This document shows, one piece after another, positions 53,198-62,550 of a DNA stretch of 64,000 nt. Every line of letters starts with the position of its first letter. The first letter of the stretch is position 1. A program made the translations under genes and the position numbers. The notes under the pieces were generated by a model, which worked only from the letters and a program-made list of their open reading frames with translations, ran no database searches and was not told the origin of the DNA. The stretch comes from Maricaulis sp036231565. GTDB lineage: Bacteria; Pseudomonadota; Alphaproteobacteria; Caulobacterales; Maricaulaceae. Where the stretch lies: contig JAZAHA010000046.1 of NCBI GenBank assembly GCA_036231565.1, forward strand, positions 51,888-115,887. The letters run 5' to 3'.

Positions 53198-54421
53198 TCA
53201 GCTCCAGTTGGCCATGGCCTTCTGGAAGTTCTCGTCGACCTTGTCGAGGAAGCCCTCGGTGGACAGCCAGCCCTGCTGCTCGCCGACCAGGAGTGCGAGG
53301 TCCTTGGTCATGTAGCCGGCCTCGACGGTCTTGATGATCGTGTCTTCCAGCGTCTTGGCGAACTTCTGCAGGTCTTCATTGCCGTCCATGCGGCCGCGAT
53401 GGGTCAGGCCCTGCGTCCAGGCAAAGATCGAGGCGATGGAGTTGGTCGAGGTCTGTTCGCCGCGCTGATGCTGGCGGTAGTGGCGGGTGACGGTGCCGTG
53501 CGCGGCTTCCGCTTCCACTGTCTTGCCGTCCGGCGACATCAGCACCGACGTCATCAGGCCGAGCGAGCCGAAACCCTGGGCGACGGTGTCGGACTGCACG
53601 TCGCCATCATAATTCTTGCAGGCCCACACAAAGCCGCCGGACCACTTCATCGCCGCAGCGACCATATCGTCGATCAGACGGTGCTCGTAGGAGATGCCCT
53701 TGGACTGGAAGGCGTCCTTGAACTCGGCGTCGAAGACTTCCTGGAACAGGTCCTTGAAGCGGCCGTCATAGGCCTTGAGGATCGTGTTCTTGGTCGAGAG
53801 GTAGACCGGCCATCCGCGCTGCAGGCCGTAATTGAACGACGCGCGGGCGAAGTCGCGGATCGACTCGTCCAGATTGTACATGCCCATCGCGACCCCGGCG
53901 CCGGGGAAGTTGAACACTTCGTATTCGACCGGCTCGCCGCCGTCTTCCGGCGTGAAGGTCATTGTCAGGCGGCCCTTGCCGGGGACGAGGAAGTCGGTCG
54001 CCTTGTACTGGTCGCCGAAAGCGTGCCGGCCGATCACCATCGGCTGCTGCCAGCCGGGAACCAGGCGCGGGATGTTGGAAATCACGATCGGCTCGCGGAA
54101 GACAACACCGCCGAGGATGTTGCGGATCGTGCCGTTCGGCGAGCGCCACATCTTCTTCAGGCCGAATTCCTCGACGCGGGCTTCGTCCGGCGTGATCGTG
54201 GCGCATTTCACGCCGACACCGTATTCCTTGATCGCGTTGGCGGCGTCGATGGTGATCTGATCGTCCGTCTCGTCACGCTTGGTGACCGAGAGGTCGTAGT
54301 ATTTCAGATCAATGTCGAGATAGGGCAGGATCAGCTTGTCCTTGATCATCTGCCAGATAATGCGGGTCATCTCATCGCCGTCGAGCTCGACGACCGGGGT
54401 ATCGACTTTGATCTTCGCCAT
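53198..54421 (-). CDS. icd: NADP-dependent isocitrate dehydrogenase
   Basis: 407 residues. It oxidises isocitrate to 2-oxoglutarate in the TCA cycle. It is of the eukaryote-like subfamily common in alphaproteobacteria: opening VVELDGDEMTRIIWQMIKDKL, then KSPNGTIRN-type substrate loop (here WRSPNGTIRNILGG), NYDGDVQSDTVAQGFGSLG and AAHGTVTRHYRQHQRG. The start is ATG 54421; the frame continues upstream without a break, but that part is antisense to the next gene. Confidence 0.95.
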   Translation of the reverse strand: MAKIKVDTPVVELDGDEMTRIIWQMIKDKLILPYLDIDLKYYDLSVTKRDETDDQITIDAANAIKEYGVGVKCATITPDEARVEEFGLKKMWRSPNGTIRNILGGVVFREPIVISNIPRLVPGWQQPMVIGRHAFGDQYKATDFLVPGKGRLTMTFTPEDGGEPVEYEVFNFPGAGVAMGMYNLDESIRDFARASFNYGLQRGWPVYLSTKNTILKAYDGRFKDLFQEVFDAEFKDAFQSKGISYEHRLIDDMVAAAMKWSGGFVWACKNYDGDVQSDTVAQGFGSLGLMTSVLMSPDGKTVEAEAAHGTVTRHYRQHQRGEQTSTNSIASIFAWTQGLTHRGRMDGNEDLQKFAKTLEDTIIKTVEAGYMTKDLALLVGEQQGWLSTEGFLDKVDENFQKAMANWS

Positions 54422-54628
54422 GGGTGTTCTGCTTTCTTTTCGGACGTACGGAAGGTGCGCCCGGAGGCGCACGAGAGAATTTGCGCGCTCTCTAGCATCG
54501 GTCATTGAGTCAAGGAAGGCCCGGCCTGAAAAAGCGCGCGCCTGTGCGCCACCGTAACTTTCTCTCCGTTCGCGAACATTGTTAACTGTGACCGGGCGCC
54601 GGGGGCGTATCGGCACGGGGACGCATGA

Positions 54629-56068
54629 ATGACAGCCATTCGGATCGGGGTTGCGCTGGCGCTGGCCATGATCGCGTCGGCCTGTGACGGGGCGGGCGGC
54701 GCGCCGGTGGGAACCGCGGCGCTGATCGAGGGGACCGGTGTGACGGCAACGGTCTCGGAGCGGGCCGATGGCCGGTTCGATGTCGACTACGTCTTTGCGG
54801 CGCCGCAGACCGCCATGATCTTCAGCCGGTCCACGGGCGATTATCGCGTGGGCGCCTGGGAGGTCGCGGGGGAGGGCGCGCGTCTCGAGCGGCTCAACGG
54901 TTTCGATACGCTGGTCTTCGACGCGCCCGTATCGCAGGTCTCGCTGGTTGCCGAGCCGCGCTTCGTCAATCCGGAAGGCGATTACAGCCCTTTCGTCGAC
55001 TTTTCCGATGGCGGTCTCGCCCTGTTCACCGGTCAGTTCGACCTGATGCCCGTGGCAGACGCCGATGCGGCTGCAGCGCTGGAAGGCCGTCTTGACCGCT
55101 GGCGCGGCGACCAGCCCGTGCTTGGCGTCCGGGTCCGGTCCGGCCGGCGGATGGTGTTCGACGGTGCCGTTCGTGACGGTGCAATCGAAGACGTGTCGCT
55201 CGGCGGAGGAAGCTTCGTTTATCTGGGTGATGGCGAGATCGTTGAAGGGCGCAGCTATATCGGCGTCATCGACCGGGGCCTGCCGGACTGGGTGCGTGCA
55301 TCCATCGATCGGGACATGGAGGCGATCTTCGGGCTCTATGAAACCCGCTGGCAGCGTCCGCTTGAAGAGCGCGCAGTGCTCTATTTCGCCTTTGGCGGCT
55401 ACGATGATCCGGGGTTTTCCAGCAAGGGTGGTGTCTCCGGATCCGTGATCATGCTGGACACGTCCGGTGAGGCGATGCGAACGGAATCGCCGCGGCTGCG
55501 GAATTATCTCAACTGGTTTTTCGCCCATGAAGTGGCGCACCAGTTCCAGAATGCCAGCGGCGCCCGCAATGGCGATACGGCGGACAGCTGGATCCATGAA
55601 GGCGGCGCCAACACGATGGCGAATGCGCTGATTGCCGGTATGACCGACGACCCCCATGCCTATCTCGACGCCGCCTATGCCCGGGCCTGGGCGGATTGTC
55701 TCCCCGCACTGCAGGACGGGCCGCTGCGGGGTGCCGGTGCCCGGGGCCGTTTTGGCGCGTATTACGACTGCGGATCCCTGGTCTCGCTGATCGCCGCGGC
55801 CGGTGCACCGAACGGGGATATCTATGCGATATGGCAGGCGATGCAGTCGGCGGCACTCGACATGGATGAGCCGGTCAGCGCGGACCTCTTCTTTGCGGCC
55901 ATGTCGGGCCTGGGGGCGGATGCGGATCTTGTCCGGCAATTGCGCCGGATCGTGATCGAGGGCGTCGTCGACCCGGCCGGCGAACTGCGCACGGCGATGG
56001 ACTTGGCGGGCCTGATGCCGGAGTTCGATGAAGATGGCCAACTGACAGGGTTTGTGCGTAATCCATGA
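54629..56068 (+). CDS. Gluzincin-type metallopeptidase-like lipoprotein
   Basis: 479 residues. Lipobox SACDG at the end of the signal peptide. The zinc site is HEVAHQFQN (HExxH) with a second glutamate in SWIHEGGAN 26 residues later, the gluzincin arrangement of M1/M61-like peptidases. The N-terminal 200 residues form a beta domain (VDYVFAAPQTAMIFSR, then VSLVAEPRFVNPEGDYSPF) like the M61 N-terminal domain. Only two cysteines remain in the mature catalytic part. Likely periplasmic aminopeptidase-like; substrate unknown. Its TGA overlaps the trmJ ATG. Confidence 0.8.
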   Translation: MTAIRIGVALALAMIASACDGAGGAPVGTAALIEGTGVTATVSERADGRFDVDYVFAAPQTAMIFSRSTGDYRVGAWEVAGEGARLERLNGFDTLVFDAPVSQVSLVAEPRFVNPEGDYSPFVDFSDGGLALFTGQFDLMPVADADAAAALEGRLDRWRGDQPVLGVRVRSGRRMVFDGAVRDGAIEDVSLGGGSFVYLGDGEIVEGRSYIGVIDRGLPDWVRASIDRDMEAIFGLYETRWQRPLEERAVLYFAFGGYDDPGFSSKGGVSGSVIMLDTSGEAMRTESPRLRNYLNWFFAHEVAHQFQNASGARNGDTADSWIHEGGANTMANALIAGMTDDPHAYLDAAYARAWADCLPALQDGPLRGAGARGRFGAYYDCGSLVSLIAAAGAPNGDIYAIWQAMQSAALDMDEPVSADLFFAAMSGLGADADLVRQLRRIVIEGVVDPAGELRTAMDLAGLMPEFDEDGQLTGFVRNP

Positions 56069-56805
56069 CTGATACCCCCGCCTTCATCCTCCATACGCCG
56101 CAGCTGGGCGAGAATATCGGTGCGGCGGCGCGGGTGATGGGGAATTTCGGCCTGCCGGAGCTTGTCGTGCTGGATCCGCGCGACGGCTGGCCGAATGATA
56201 AGGCGATCACGATGTCGGCGGGCTCTCCGGTGCTCGACAATGCCCGTGTGGAATACCGTCTGGCCGATGCGACGCACGATTTCACCCGCCTTTATGCCAC
56301 CACGGCCCGGCCGCGCGGCATGGAGAAGCCGGTTCTCACCGCCCGCCAGGCGGTGGCCGAGATGCGGGCCGCCATCGCCGCCGGTGAACGGGTGGGTGTG
56401 ATGTTCGGCGGCGAGAAGTCGGGTCTGCCCAATGAGGCGGTGACCATGGCCGACGCGATCATCACCCTGCCGGTCGATCGCAGCTTCTCCTCGCTCAATC
56501 TTGCCCAGGCGATCGCCGTGATTGCCTATGAATGGAAAGCCGAGGAGGCGCCGCCGGCGGAGTTCGAGCCGGTCTCGGATATCGCCAGGCGCGAAGATCT
56601 GGAGCGCATGTTCGAGCATTTCGAATACGAGCTGGAGCGGGCCGGCTTCTTCTATCCGCCCTCCAAGACGCCGTTGATGGTCCAGAACCTGCGCAATGCC
56701 TTCATCCGCGGCCGCTGGACCGAGCAGGAAGTGCGCACCTTCCGCGGTGCGGTGAAAGCGCTGGCTCTGGGCCGCGGCAAGGCAAGGGTGGTGCGGGAGG
56801 ACTAG
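56065..56805 (+). CDS. trmJ: tRNA (cytidine/uridine-2'-O-)-methyltransferase TrmJ
   Basis: 246 residues. SPOUT-fold enzyme methylating the ribose of position 32 in tRNAs. Motif 1 is LGENIGAAARVMGNFG, motif 2 MFGGEKSGLPNEAV, motif 3 DRSFSSLNLAQAIAVIAYEW, which form the trefoil knot and SAM pocket. The C-terminal helical extension is typical of TrmJ rather than TrmL. It overlaps the gluzincin gene by four bases and converges on the serine hydrolase gene, sharing the stop-codon bases CTAG. Confidence 0.9.
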   Translation: MTDTPAFILHTPQLGENIGAAARVMGNFGLPELVVLDPRDGWPNDKAITMSAGSPVLDNARVEYRLADATHDFTRLYATTARPRGMEKPVLTARQAVAEMRAAIAAGERVGVMFGGEKSGLPNEAVTMADAIITLPVDRSFSSLNLAQAIAVIAYEWKAEEAPPAEFEPVSDIARREDLERMFEHFEYELERAGFFYPPSKTPLMVQNLRNAFIRGRWTEQEVRTFRGAVKALALGRGKARVVRED

Positions 56806-57902
56806 TCCGCCGTCAGCCCCTCGAACAGCGCAAAGGCAAAGTCGGGCGCCTCGAATTCCTTGTCATTGCCCTGAACGGCGAGGGTCAGGCCGGTGCGACT
56901 GTCATGGATCGCCGCCGACCGGTAGCCGCCGAAATCGCCGCCATGGGAGATGCGGTAGCTGCCGTCTTCGCCGTAGCGCACATAGATGCCCAGCCCGTAG
57001 CCGCGCGTGCCGGCCTCGTCGAACGGGTTGAGGCTGGCGCGCATGATGGCGCCTTCCGCGGCGAAACGGCCCTCATCGCCCAGCGCGCGGTACAGCGTGA
57101 CCAGGTCGCCCGGTGTGGTGATCCAGCCGCCGCCCGTCCATTCATGATCGAGGTTGGATTTCAGTGTGCCGCGGCGCGCAGTGGCCTGACGTCCGAACAG
57201 GCCGCGCGTATGACCGGCCGCGAGGTGATCGAAAGTCCGGCCCTGCAGGGGCTCGGTGCTCGCCATGTCCAGCGGCTCGACGACGAGGCGCCGGGCCAGG
57301 TCGTAGAAGGTCTCGCCGGTTGCTGCCTCGATGATCAGGCCGACCAGGATGTAGTCGGTATCGGAATAGGAGAAGTGCGCACCCGGTTCGCCCTCGGCCG
57401 CATCGCCCGCGACAAAGCCGACCAGCTCGTCGGGGGAATAGCCGCGATTGCCGCGGGTCAGGCCGGCGAGGAAGAAGTCGATGTCTTCCAGATAGTCCGG
57501 CACGCCGGCGGAATGGTTCAGCAGCATTCTCAGAGTCAGCGCGTCAGCATTGACCAGCCTGTCCCACCAGTCCCGGCCTGACAGCCAGGTCGAAACCGGC
57601 GCATCGAGATCGAGTGTGCCCGCCTCGGCCAGCTGGACGGCGACGAGCGCGGTGATCGTCTTGCCGACACTGCCGGACAGGAAACGCGTGTCACTGCCCA
57701 CGGGAAGGTTTTCGCGCGGGTCGGCGAGGCCTGCGTGCAGGTCGATCCGCGAGCCGTCAGCTTGTTGAAGCGTGACCGAGAGGCCGGGGGGCTGGCCGTC
57801 TTCGATGGCGGCGTTTATCCGGGACGAGGCAAGGCTGGCCGGGTCGTCAGCCTCTGCAGGCGCAACAGCGAGGCAGAAAATCATCGATATAATCAGGCGC
57901 AT
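56802..57902 (-). CDS. Serine hydrolase, class C beta-lactamase fold
   Basis: 366 residues, signal peptide MRLIISMIFCLAVAPAEA. The active-site SxxK is SGSVGKT, the YxN-type motif appears as YSDTDY, and a HGGDFGGY block near the C-terminus stands where KTG/HxG is found. These are esterase or D-aminopeptidase-like members of the Pfam Beta-lactamase family; true beta-lactam hydrolysis is not implied. Confidence 0.88.
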   Translation of the reverse strand: MRLIISMIFCLAVAPAEADDPASLASSRINAAIEDGQPPGLSVTLQQADGSRIDLHAGLADPRENLPVGSDTRFLSGSVGKTITALVAVQLAEAGTLDLDAPVSTWLSGRDWWDRLVNADALTLRMLLNHSAGVPDYLEDIDFFLAGLTRGNRGYSPDELVGFVAGDAAEGEPGAHFSYSDTDYILVGLIIEAATGETFYDLARRLVVEPLDMASTEPLQGRTFDHLAAGHTRGLFGRQATARRGTLKSNLDHEWTGGGWITTPGDLVTLYRALGDEGRFAAEGAIMRASLNPFDEAGTRGYGLGIYVRYGEDGSYRISHGGDFGGYRSAAIHDSRTGLTLAVQGNDKEFEAPDFAFALFEGLTAD

Positions 57903-58157
57903 AGCGCTGCCTAGAACCGGGGACGGGCTGGGTCAAGCCAAGGTGTCGTGATCACGGGCCTGCAATGGCATGGCAATCCGGCCGCCGACGCCCGCAGCGC
58001 CCCCATTGACTTCCCTGTCCTGGCAGGTAAAACCCCCGCTTCCCTCGCCGGGGCCTGACCCCGGATCGTTTCATTCTAACGGGACGATGCGAGAACCGCC
58101 GTTTAGATCGCACGCCTTTGAGGGAGGGCGCGCCGGGCCGCATCGAATAGAGAGAAC

Positions 58158-58775
58158 ATGTCGAAGCGTCATTCGCAGAAATACAAGATTGACCGCCGCA
58201 TGGGTGAAAACCTGTGGGGCCGTCCGAAGTCTCCGGTCAACTCGCGTTCCTACGGTCCGGGCCAGCACGGCCAGCGCCGCAAGGGCAAGATGTCGGATTT
58301 CGGCCTGCAGCTGATGGCCAAGCAGAAGCTCAAGGGCTACTACGGCAACATCACCGAGAAGCAGTTCCGCCGCACCTATGACGAGGCTTCGCGCCGCAAG
58401 GGTAACACGACGGAAAACCTGATCGGCCTGCTGGAAAGCCGTCTGGACGCGATCGTCTACCGCGCCAAGTTCGTGCCGACCGTCTTCGCGGCCCGTCAGT
58501 TCGTCAACCACGGCCACGTCAAGGTGAACGGCGTCAAGACCAACATTCCGTCCTTCCGCTGCAAGCCGGGCGACGTGATCGAGGTTCGTGACCGTTCGCG
58601 TTCCATGGCCCTGGTGCTGGAAGCGCTGGAAAGCGCCGAGCGCGACATCCCGGACTATATCGACCTGGATCCGAAAGCCATGAAGGCCACCTTCGTGCGC
58701 ATGCCGGAATTCTCCGAAGTGCCGTATCCGGTGCAGATGGAACCGAACCTGGTCATCGAATTCTACTCCTCGTAA
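58158..58775 (+). CDS. rpsD: 30S ribosomal protein S4
   Basis: 205 residues. SKRHSQKYKIDRRMGENLWG is the alphaproteobacterial S4 start. The S4 RNA-binding domain is LESRLDAIVYRAKFVPTVFAA with ARQFVNHGHVKVNGVKTNIP. GAGAGAA lies just before ATG 58158. It is a stand-alone ribosomal protein gene here, followed by a strong terminator. Nothing else is seen in the 255 bases upstream. Confidence 0.98.
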   Translation: MSKRHSQKYKIDRRMGENLWGRPKSPVNSRSYGPGQHGQRRKGKMSDFGLQLMAKQKLKGYYGNITEKQFRRTYDEASRRKGNTTENLIGLLESRLDAIVYRAKFVPTVFAARQFVNHGHVKVNGVKTNIPSFRCKPGDVIEVRDRSRSMALVLEALESAERDIPDYIDLDPKAMKATFVRMPEFSEVPYPVQMEPNLVIEFYSS

Positions 58776-58800
58776 GAGGACGAAATCCGACCTGGAAAAC

Positions 58801-58833
58801 AGGCCGCTCCGGTTCTCCGGGGCGGCCTTTTTC
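58801..58833 (+). terminator. Rho-independent terminator of rpsD
   Basis: A 12-base stem (58801-58812 with 58817-58828, one G-U pair), TTCT loop and a T-run, 26 bases after rpsD. Confidence 0.9.
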
Positions 58834-58852
58834 TTGGCGCGACAGTCCCGGA

Positions 58853-60064
58853 TCAGGAGGCGTCCGGAGGTTCATGGTCCTGCTTGTCATCCAGGCCCAG
58901 CAGACGCGCCGAGACGCCCGCGGTCAGCCCGTGAACCAGCAGCGAGATTACCACGATCACGAAAACCAGGTTGAAGAAGACCGGCGTGATGGGGCCGGGG
59001 CTGACTACCGGAAAGATCGCCAGGAAGATCGGCACGGATCCGCGCATGCCCATCCAGCTGATATAGGCCTGCTCGCGCCAGGGCATGCGCGCCGGCAAAA
59101 GGCAGGTGAAGACAGCCAGCGGCCGCGCGACCAGGATGAGCGCTCCGGCGAGAACCAGTCCGCCGACCGCAACACTGCCCAGCTCGCTCGGCGTCACCAG
59201 CAGGCCAAGCAGGACGAACAGGCAGATCTGTGCAATCCAGGACAGGCCTTCGTGGAAGTGGATGGCGCGTTGCGGCGGCCGGCTGCCGTGATTGGCGACG
59301 ACAAGTCCGAAGAGATAGACCGCCAGAAAGCCCGATCCGCCGGCCAGTCCCGTCCCCGAGAAGGTCGCCAGGCCCGTTGCCAGCAGGAAGGGGGAGGCAA
59401 GGCCTGCGGGCAGTCTGAGCCAGCTCAGCAGGCTGGAGGCCAGCCAGCCGCCTGCAAGGCCGGTCAGCAGTCCCAGCCCGAGCTGGCTGGCGAGGAGAGG
59501 CAGTGTGCCTGCAAGGGCGTTCAGCGAGAGGCCGCTGCCGCTGTCGACGATCTCCACCAGGCTGATGGTGAGAAAGATCGCGACGGGGTCGTTGACGCCG
59601 GATTCCACCAGCAAGGTCTGGCGCGGCCGTTGGGGCAGCCGTATTCCGCCGTGGCGGAGCGACATGAAGGTTGCGGCGGCGTCCGTGGAGCTTACCACGG
59701 CGCCGAACAACAGGCCTTCCGCCAGCGAGGCATCCAGCAGAAGGCTGTAGGCGACGCCGACGAAGGTCGCGGTCAGCACCACGCCAGGCCCCGCCAGCAG
59801 ACCGGCCGGCAGCGCTGCTGCCTTCATGTCCGACCAGCGCGTATCGAGACCGCCTGACAGGAGGATCAGCGCCAGGCAGATCGATCCGGCCGAATAGGTC
59901 AGCGCAAAGTCCTCGAACTCGATCCCGCCGGGGCCGTCCTCCCCCAGGGCCATGCCGATCGCCAGGAAAACGAGCAGGATCGGCGCCCGGAAACGCGATG
60001 AGAGCGGGATCAGCATGATGCTCAGCGCGATAGTGGCACTGATCAGGAGCAGGGCTTGCAGCAT
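58853..60064 (-). CDS. CPA1-type cation/proton antiporter
   Basis: 403 residues, about 12 membrane helices. Conserved parts are the FLAIGMALGEDGPGGIEF opening, GAVVSSTDAAATFMSLR and the ion-binding VESGVNDPVAIFLTISLVE (Asn-Asp pair). WMGMRGSVPIFLAIFPV is typical of the NhaP2/CvrA potassium or sodium/proton branch. It lacks the C-terminal TrkA-C/CorC domains found in longer relatives, so regulation may differ. Ion specificity cannot be told. Confidence 0.88.
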   Translation of the reverse strand: MLQALLLISATIALSIMLIPLSSRFRAPILLVFLAIGMALGEDGPGGIEFEDFALTYSAGSICLALILLSGGLDTRWSDMKAAALPAGLLAGPGVVLTATFVGVAYSLLLDASLAEGLLFGAVVSSTDAAATFMSLRHGGIRLPQRPRQTLLVESGVNDPVAIFLTISLVEIVDSGSGLSLNALAGTLPLLASQLGLGLLTGLAGGWLASSLLSWLRLPAGLASPFLLATGLATFSGTGLAGGSGFLAVYLFGLVVANHGSRPPQRAIHFHEGLSWIAQICLFVLLGLLVTPSELGSVAVGGLVLAGALILVARPLAVFTCLLPARMPWREQAYISWMGMRGSVPIFLAIFPVVSPGPITPVFFNLVFVIVVISLLVHGLTAGVSARLLGLDDKQDHEPPDAS

Positions 60065-60338
60065 GGGCGTCGGCGGTGTCAGGGGCGGTCAGAAAGAGCG
60101 TGCAAATTACAGTCTATCCGGTCGCTCGCACATTGCCGACTACCGTTGGGAACAGCCGGTGATGTAATGGCAGGCTGACCTGCTACGGATACAGGCAGAT
60201 GGCGAGTGCGGTTCGCCCGGGAGGAGCAAGGGGTTGATTCTTGCGCAATAACCGGTTCCATGTGATCTCCATCACGGTCGCTGGGGGAGTTTGCCGGCCG
60301 GGTGGAATTCGTGTTGGGCAACACGGACGGGGGCAAGG

Positions 60339-60842
60339 GTGAAAGCAGTTTGGGGTGTTTTCGCAGGCGTGGCGGTGATGGCGTCGGCATGTTCGACGAC
60401 CGGGAGTGCGGGCGATGAGGGACGTTCCGCATTCCTGCCGTCACTGCCCCCGATGCCCGCCATGCGGGCGCTTCCGCGTATCCGCTTTTTCGACATGCGA
60501 GTGCCCGGCTTCGGCCAGGCGCCGGCGACCGACCCGTCGCTCGAACCGGTGATGCACTGGCGCGTTATCGACAACGAGATACTGGTTGTACATGCAGACA
60601 GTCATGGCTGTACCGTCCGCTCGGATTTCACGGTCGATGTCGGCAGCTATGAGGGTGATGTCTATGCCGTCAGCCTGTCCCGGGATACTCCGGATGGTTG
60701 CAGCCGGGATATGCCCTGGGGTGTGCAGCTGGCGTTTGCGCTCGACGAGCTCGGCGTGCCCGCACAGGGCGAAGTCGTCGTGCTCAACCCGCTGGAAAAT
60801 GCCCGGCCTGCACCCGGCCGTCGCATCGTCGCCGCACGCTGA
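60339..60842 (+). CDS. Hypothetical small lipoprotein
   Basis: 167 residues, not recognised. A signal peptide with lipobox ASACS follows the GTG start at 60339 (GGGGGCAAGG overlaps the upstream side). The mature part has a Pro-rich linker (LPSLPPMPAMRALPRIR) and a C-terminal domain with two cysteines (HGCTVRSDF, DTPDGCSRD) that could form a disulfide. The 274-base gap upstream (60065-60338) shows nothing distinct. Start codon is uncertain. Confidence 0.6.
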   Translation: MKAVWGVFAGVAVMASACSTTGSAGDEGRSAFLPSLPPMPAMRALPRIRFFDMRVPGFGQAPATDPSLEPVMHWRVIDNEILVVHADSHGCTVRSDFTVDVGSYEGDVYAVSLSRDTPDGCSRDMPWGVQLAFALDELGVPAQGEVVVLNPLENARPAPGRRIVAAR

Positions 60843-60870
60843 TGCAAGCCGGCCGGTATCCCGACAGGGT

Positions 60871-61200
60871 TCAGGCGGGTTCGATCAGACCCTTGTCGCG
60901 CAGATAGGTCTGCAGTTCACCGGTCTCGAACATTTCCTTGACGATGTCGCAGCCGCCGACGAATTCGCCCTTGATGTAGAGCTGGGGAATGGTGGGCCAG
61001 TTCGAGAATTCCTTGATACCCTGGCGGATACCGTCATCCTCGAGCACGTTGACGCTCTCGAAATCGACCTGGAGATGGTCCAGCACACGCGCCACCACCG
61101 AGGAGAACCCGCATTGCGGAAACACCGGCGTGCCCTTCATGAACAGGACGACGTCATTGTTCTCGACGGTGGATTTGATGACGTCATGGGCAGTGGTCAT
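60871..61200 (-). CDS. grxD: Monothiol glutaredoxin Grx4/GrxD
   Basis: 109 residues. The CGFS active site is at residues 30-33 (TPVFPQCGFSS). VLEDDGIRQGIKEFSNWPTIPQLY and GEFVGGCDIVKEM carry the glutathione-binding TIP and GGCD motifs. Grx4 carries iron-sulfur clusters, usually with a BolA partner, and a bolA gene lies 861 bases upstream on the same strand. AGGGAG stands before ATG 61200. Confidence 0.95.
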   Translation of the reverse strand: MTTAHDVIKSTVENNDVVLFMKGTPVFPQCGFSSVVARVLDHLQVDFESVNVLEDDGIRQGIKEFSNWPTIPQLYIKGEFVGGCDIVKEMFETGELQTYLRDKGLIEPA

Positions 61201-61232
61201 GGCGGGACTCCCTGTTGGATCTGTCCGTTCAG

Positions 61233-62054
61233 CTAGGAAGCGGAGGCTTGGGCTTCAAGGGCCGCCAGCCGGGCATTCTCGGCCAGATTGGCGTGGCGTG
61301 TCGTCAGGCACATTAGCGCATCTGCGGGTCCGTTTTCGAGCGCCCATTTCAGGCCCAGCTGCGGCGTATTGACCGGCACGGCCGGCGTGGTGCCGGAAAG
61401 ACTGCGTCTGGCCTGCCGGGCCCAATACCACAGATCACCGCGCGACCGGGGGAAACGGCGGCGTGTGGTGCCGGCCATCACCTCGATACCCAGCACGCGC
61501 AGCCCGGCCGCGCGGGCCCGTTGCAGCCGGGCCGTCTCGGTGTCGGACAGCCCGCGATTGACCGGCGCCATGATCGCCTGGAAGGCCCCGCTGTCTATGG
61601 CGGCATCAAGCTCCTCGCCGCGCCCGCAAACGCCGAGAAAGCGCACCATGCCGCGTTCGCGGAAGGCCTGGAGATGCCGGACCAGCTTGTCGCTCATCTC
61701 GGCGGGAGCCGGACCATGCAGCAGCAGAAGGTCGACATGGTTCATCGACAGCCGCTCCAGCGAGGCGCGCAGGGACATTTCCACGGCACCGGCGGAGAAG
61801 TCACGGTGCCCGCCCGGACCGATACCCGCCTTGGTGGCCACGAAGACCTTGTCGCGCGGCACCGTCTGGAGCGCGCGTCCCAGTCGGCGTTCACCTTCGC
61901 CCTTGCCATAGGAGGGACCGGTGTCGAACAAGGTGATGCCCAAGCCGACGGCCCGGCGTACAAGGTCTTCCGTGGCATGGCGGGGCATGGCCCAGCCGGC
62001 GTGCGGGCCGGATACGCCGAAGCCGAGACGGGAGAAGGCCGGATCGTCGATCAC
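61233..62054 (-). CDS. Aldo/keto reductase
   Basis: 273 residues, TIM-barrel oxidoreductase using NAD(P)H. The catalytic tetrad is visible as Asp and Tyr in LFDTGPSYGKGEGERRLG, Lys in VFVATKAGIG and His in VDLLLLHGP. A C-terminal GLKWALENGPADALM segment marks the cofactor side. It lies between bolA and grxD, separated by six and 32 bases, so the three may be co-transcribed. Substrate unknown. Confidence 0.9.
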   Translation of the reverse strand: MIDDPAFSRLGFGVSGPHAGWAMPRHATEDLVRRAVGLGITLFDTGPSYGKGEGERRLGRALQTVPRDKVFVATKAGIGPGGHRDFSAGAVEMSLRASLERLSMNHVDLLLLHGPAPAEMSDKLVRHLQAFRERGMVRFLGVCGRGEELDAAIDSGAFQAIMAPVNRGLSDTETARLQRARAAGLRVLGIEVMAGTTRRRFPRSRGDLWYWARQARRSLSGTTPAVPVNTPQLGLKWALENGPADALMCLTTRHANLAENARLAALEAQASAS

Positions 62055-62060
62055 GCCGGC

Positions 62061-62297
62061 TCAGCCTGCCGGTACGCGGGTTTCCAGGGCGAGGGCGTGC
62101 AGCTCGCCGCCCATCTTGTCGCCGAGTGCCGCATAGACCATCTGGTGCTGGGCGACGCGCAGCTTGCCGCGGAAGCTTTCGGATGTGACGACGGCCTTCC
62201 AGTGGTCATTATCGCCGGCCAGGTCTTCCATCTCGACATCGGCATCGGGAATGCCGGCCTTGATCAGGGCGATGATATCCTCGGCGGGCATGGGCAT
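62061..62297 (-). CDS. bolA: BolA family protein
   Basis: 78 residues. Matches the short BolA/IbaG class: EDIIALIKAGIPDADVEMEDLAGD, HWKAVVTSESFRGK and RVAQHQMVYAAL. The His in RVAQHQMVY and the variable loop are the expected cluster-coordination region with Grx4. GGAGAG is six bases ahead of ATG 62297. It is encoded near grxD, consistent with a BolA-Grx4 iron-sulfur pair. Confidence 0.93.
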   Translation of the reverse strand: MPMPAEDIIALIKAGIPDADVEMEDLAGDNDHWKAVVTSESFRGKLRVAQHQMVYAALGDKMGGELHALALETRVPAG

Positions 62298-62418
62298 GGC
62301 GGCTCTCCGGGCGGTGACGGATGTGTGATCCGGCGTGTTGCGTTGTGCCTTTTACCGGACCGGTATCGGGCGCATATCGAGGGCCAAGCTAATCGCCACG
62401 ACCGTAAGGGAAAAGACC

Positions 62419-62511
62419 ATGAACCCGCTGTCGACTGCCAAAACCTGCCTTCGCCGGCCCCTTGGCGCCGAGCCCGCCGAGCGGCTGGCTCCGGTGATCC
62501 GCAGATACTGA
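62419..62511 (+). CDS. Possible 30-residue small protein
   Basis: ATG 62419, with AAGGG eight bases upstream, opens a 30-codon frame ending at TGA 62509-62511. The product is basic (MNPLSTAKTCLRRPLGAEP, then a short Arg-rich end). It lies between bolA and the M28 peptidase, 39 bases before the hairpin at 62551. Evidence is only the ribosome site and open frame; it could be a chance ORF or a leader peptide. Confidence 0.25.
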   Translation: MNPLSTAKTCLRRPLGAEPAERLAPVIRRY

Positions 62512-62550
62512 CCGAAAATTCAGTGTGTTCCCGGCCTGTGCCGTGGCAAG

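Noticed and set aside
54422..56041. N-terminal 540-residue extension of icd
   Set aside because: The frame stays open upstream by chance; the isocitrate dehydrogenase family starts at the Met at 54421 and the extension is antisense to the gluzincin gene.
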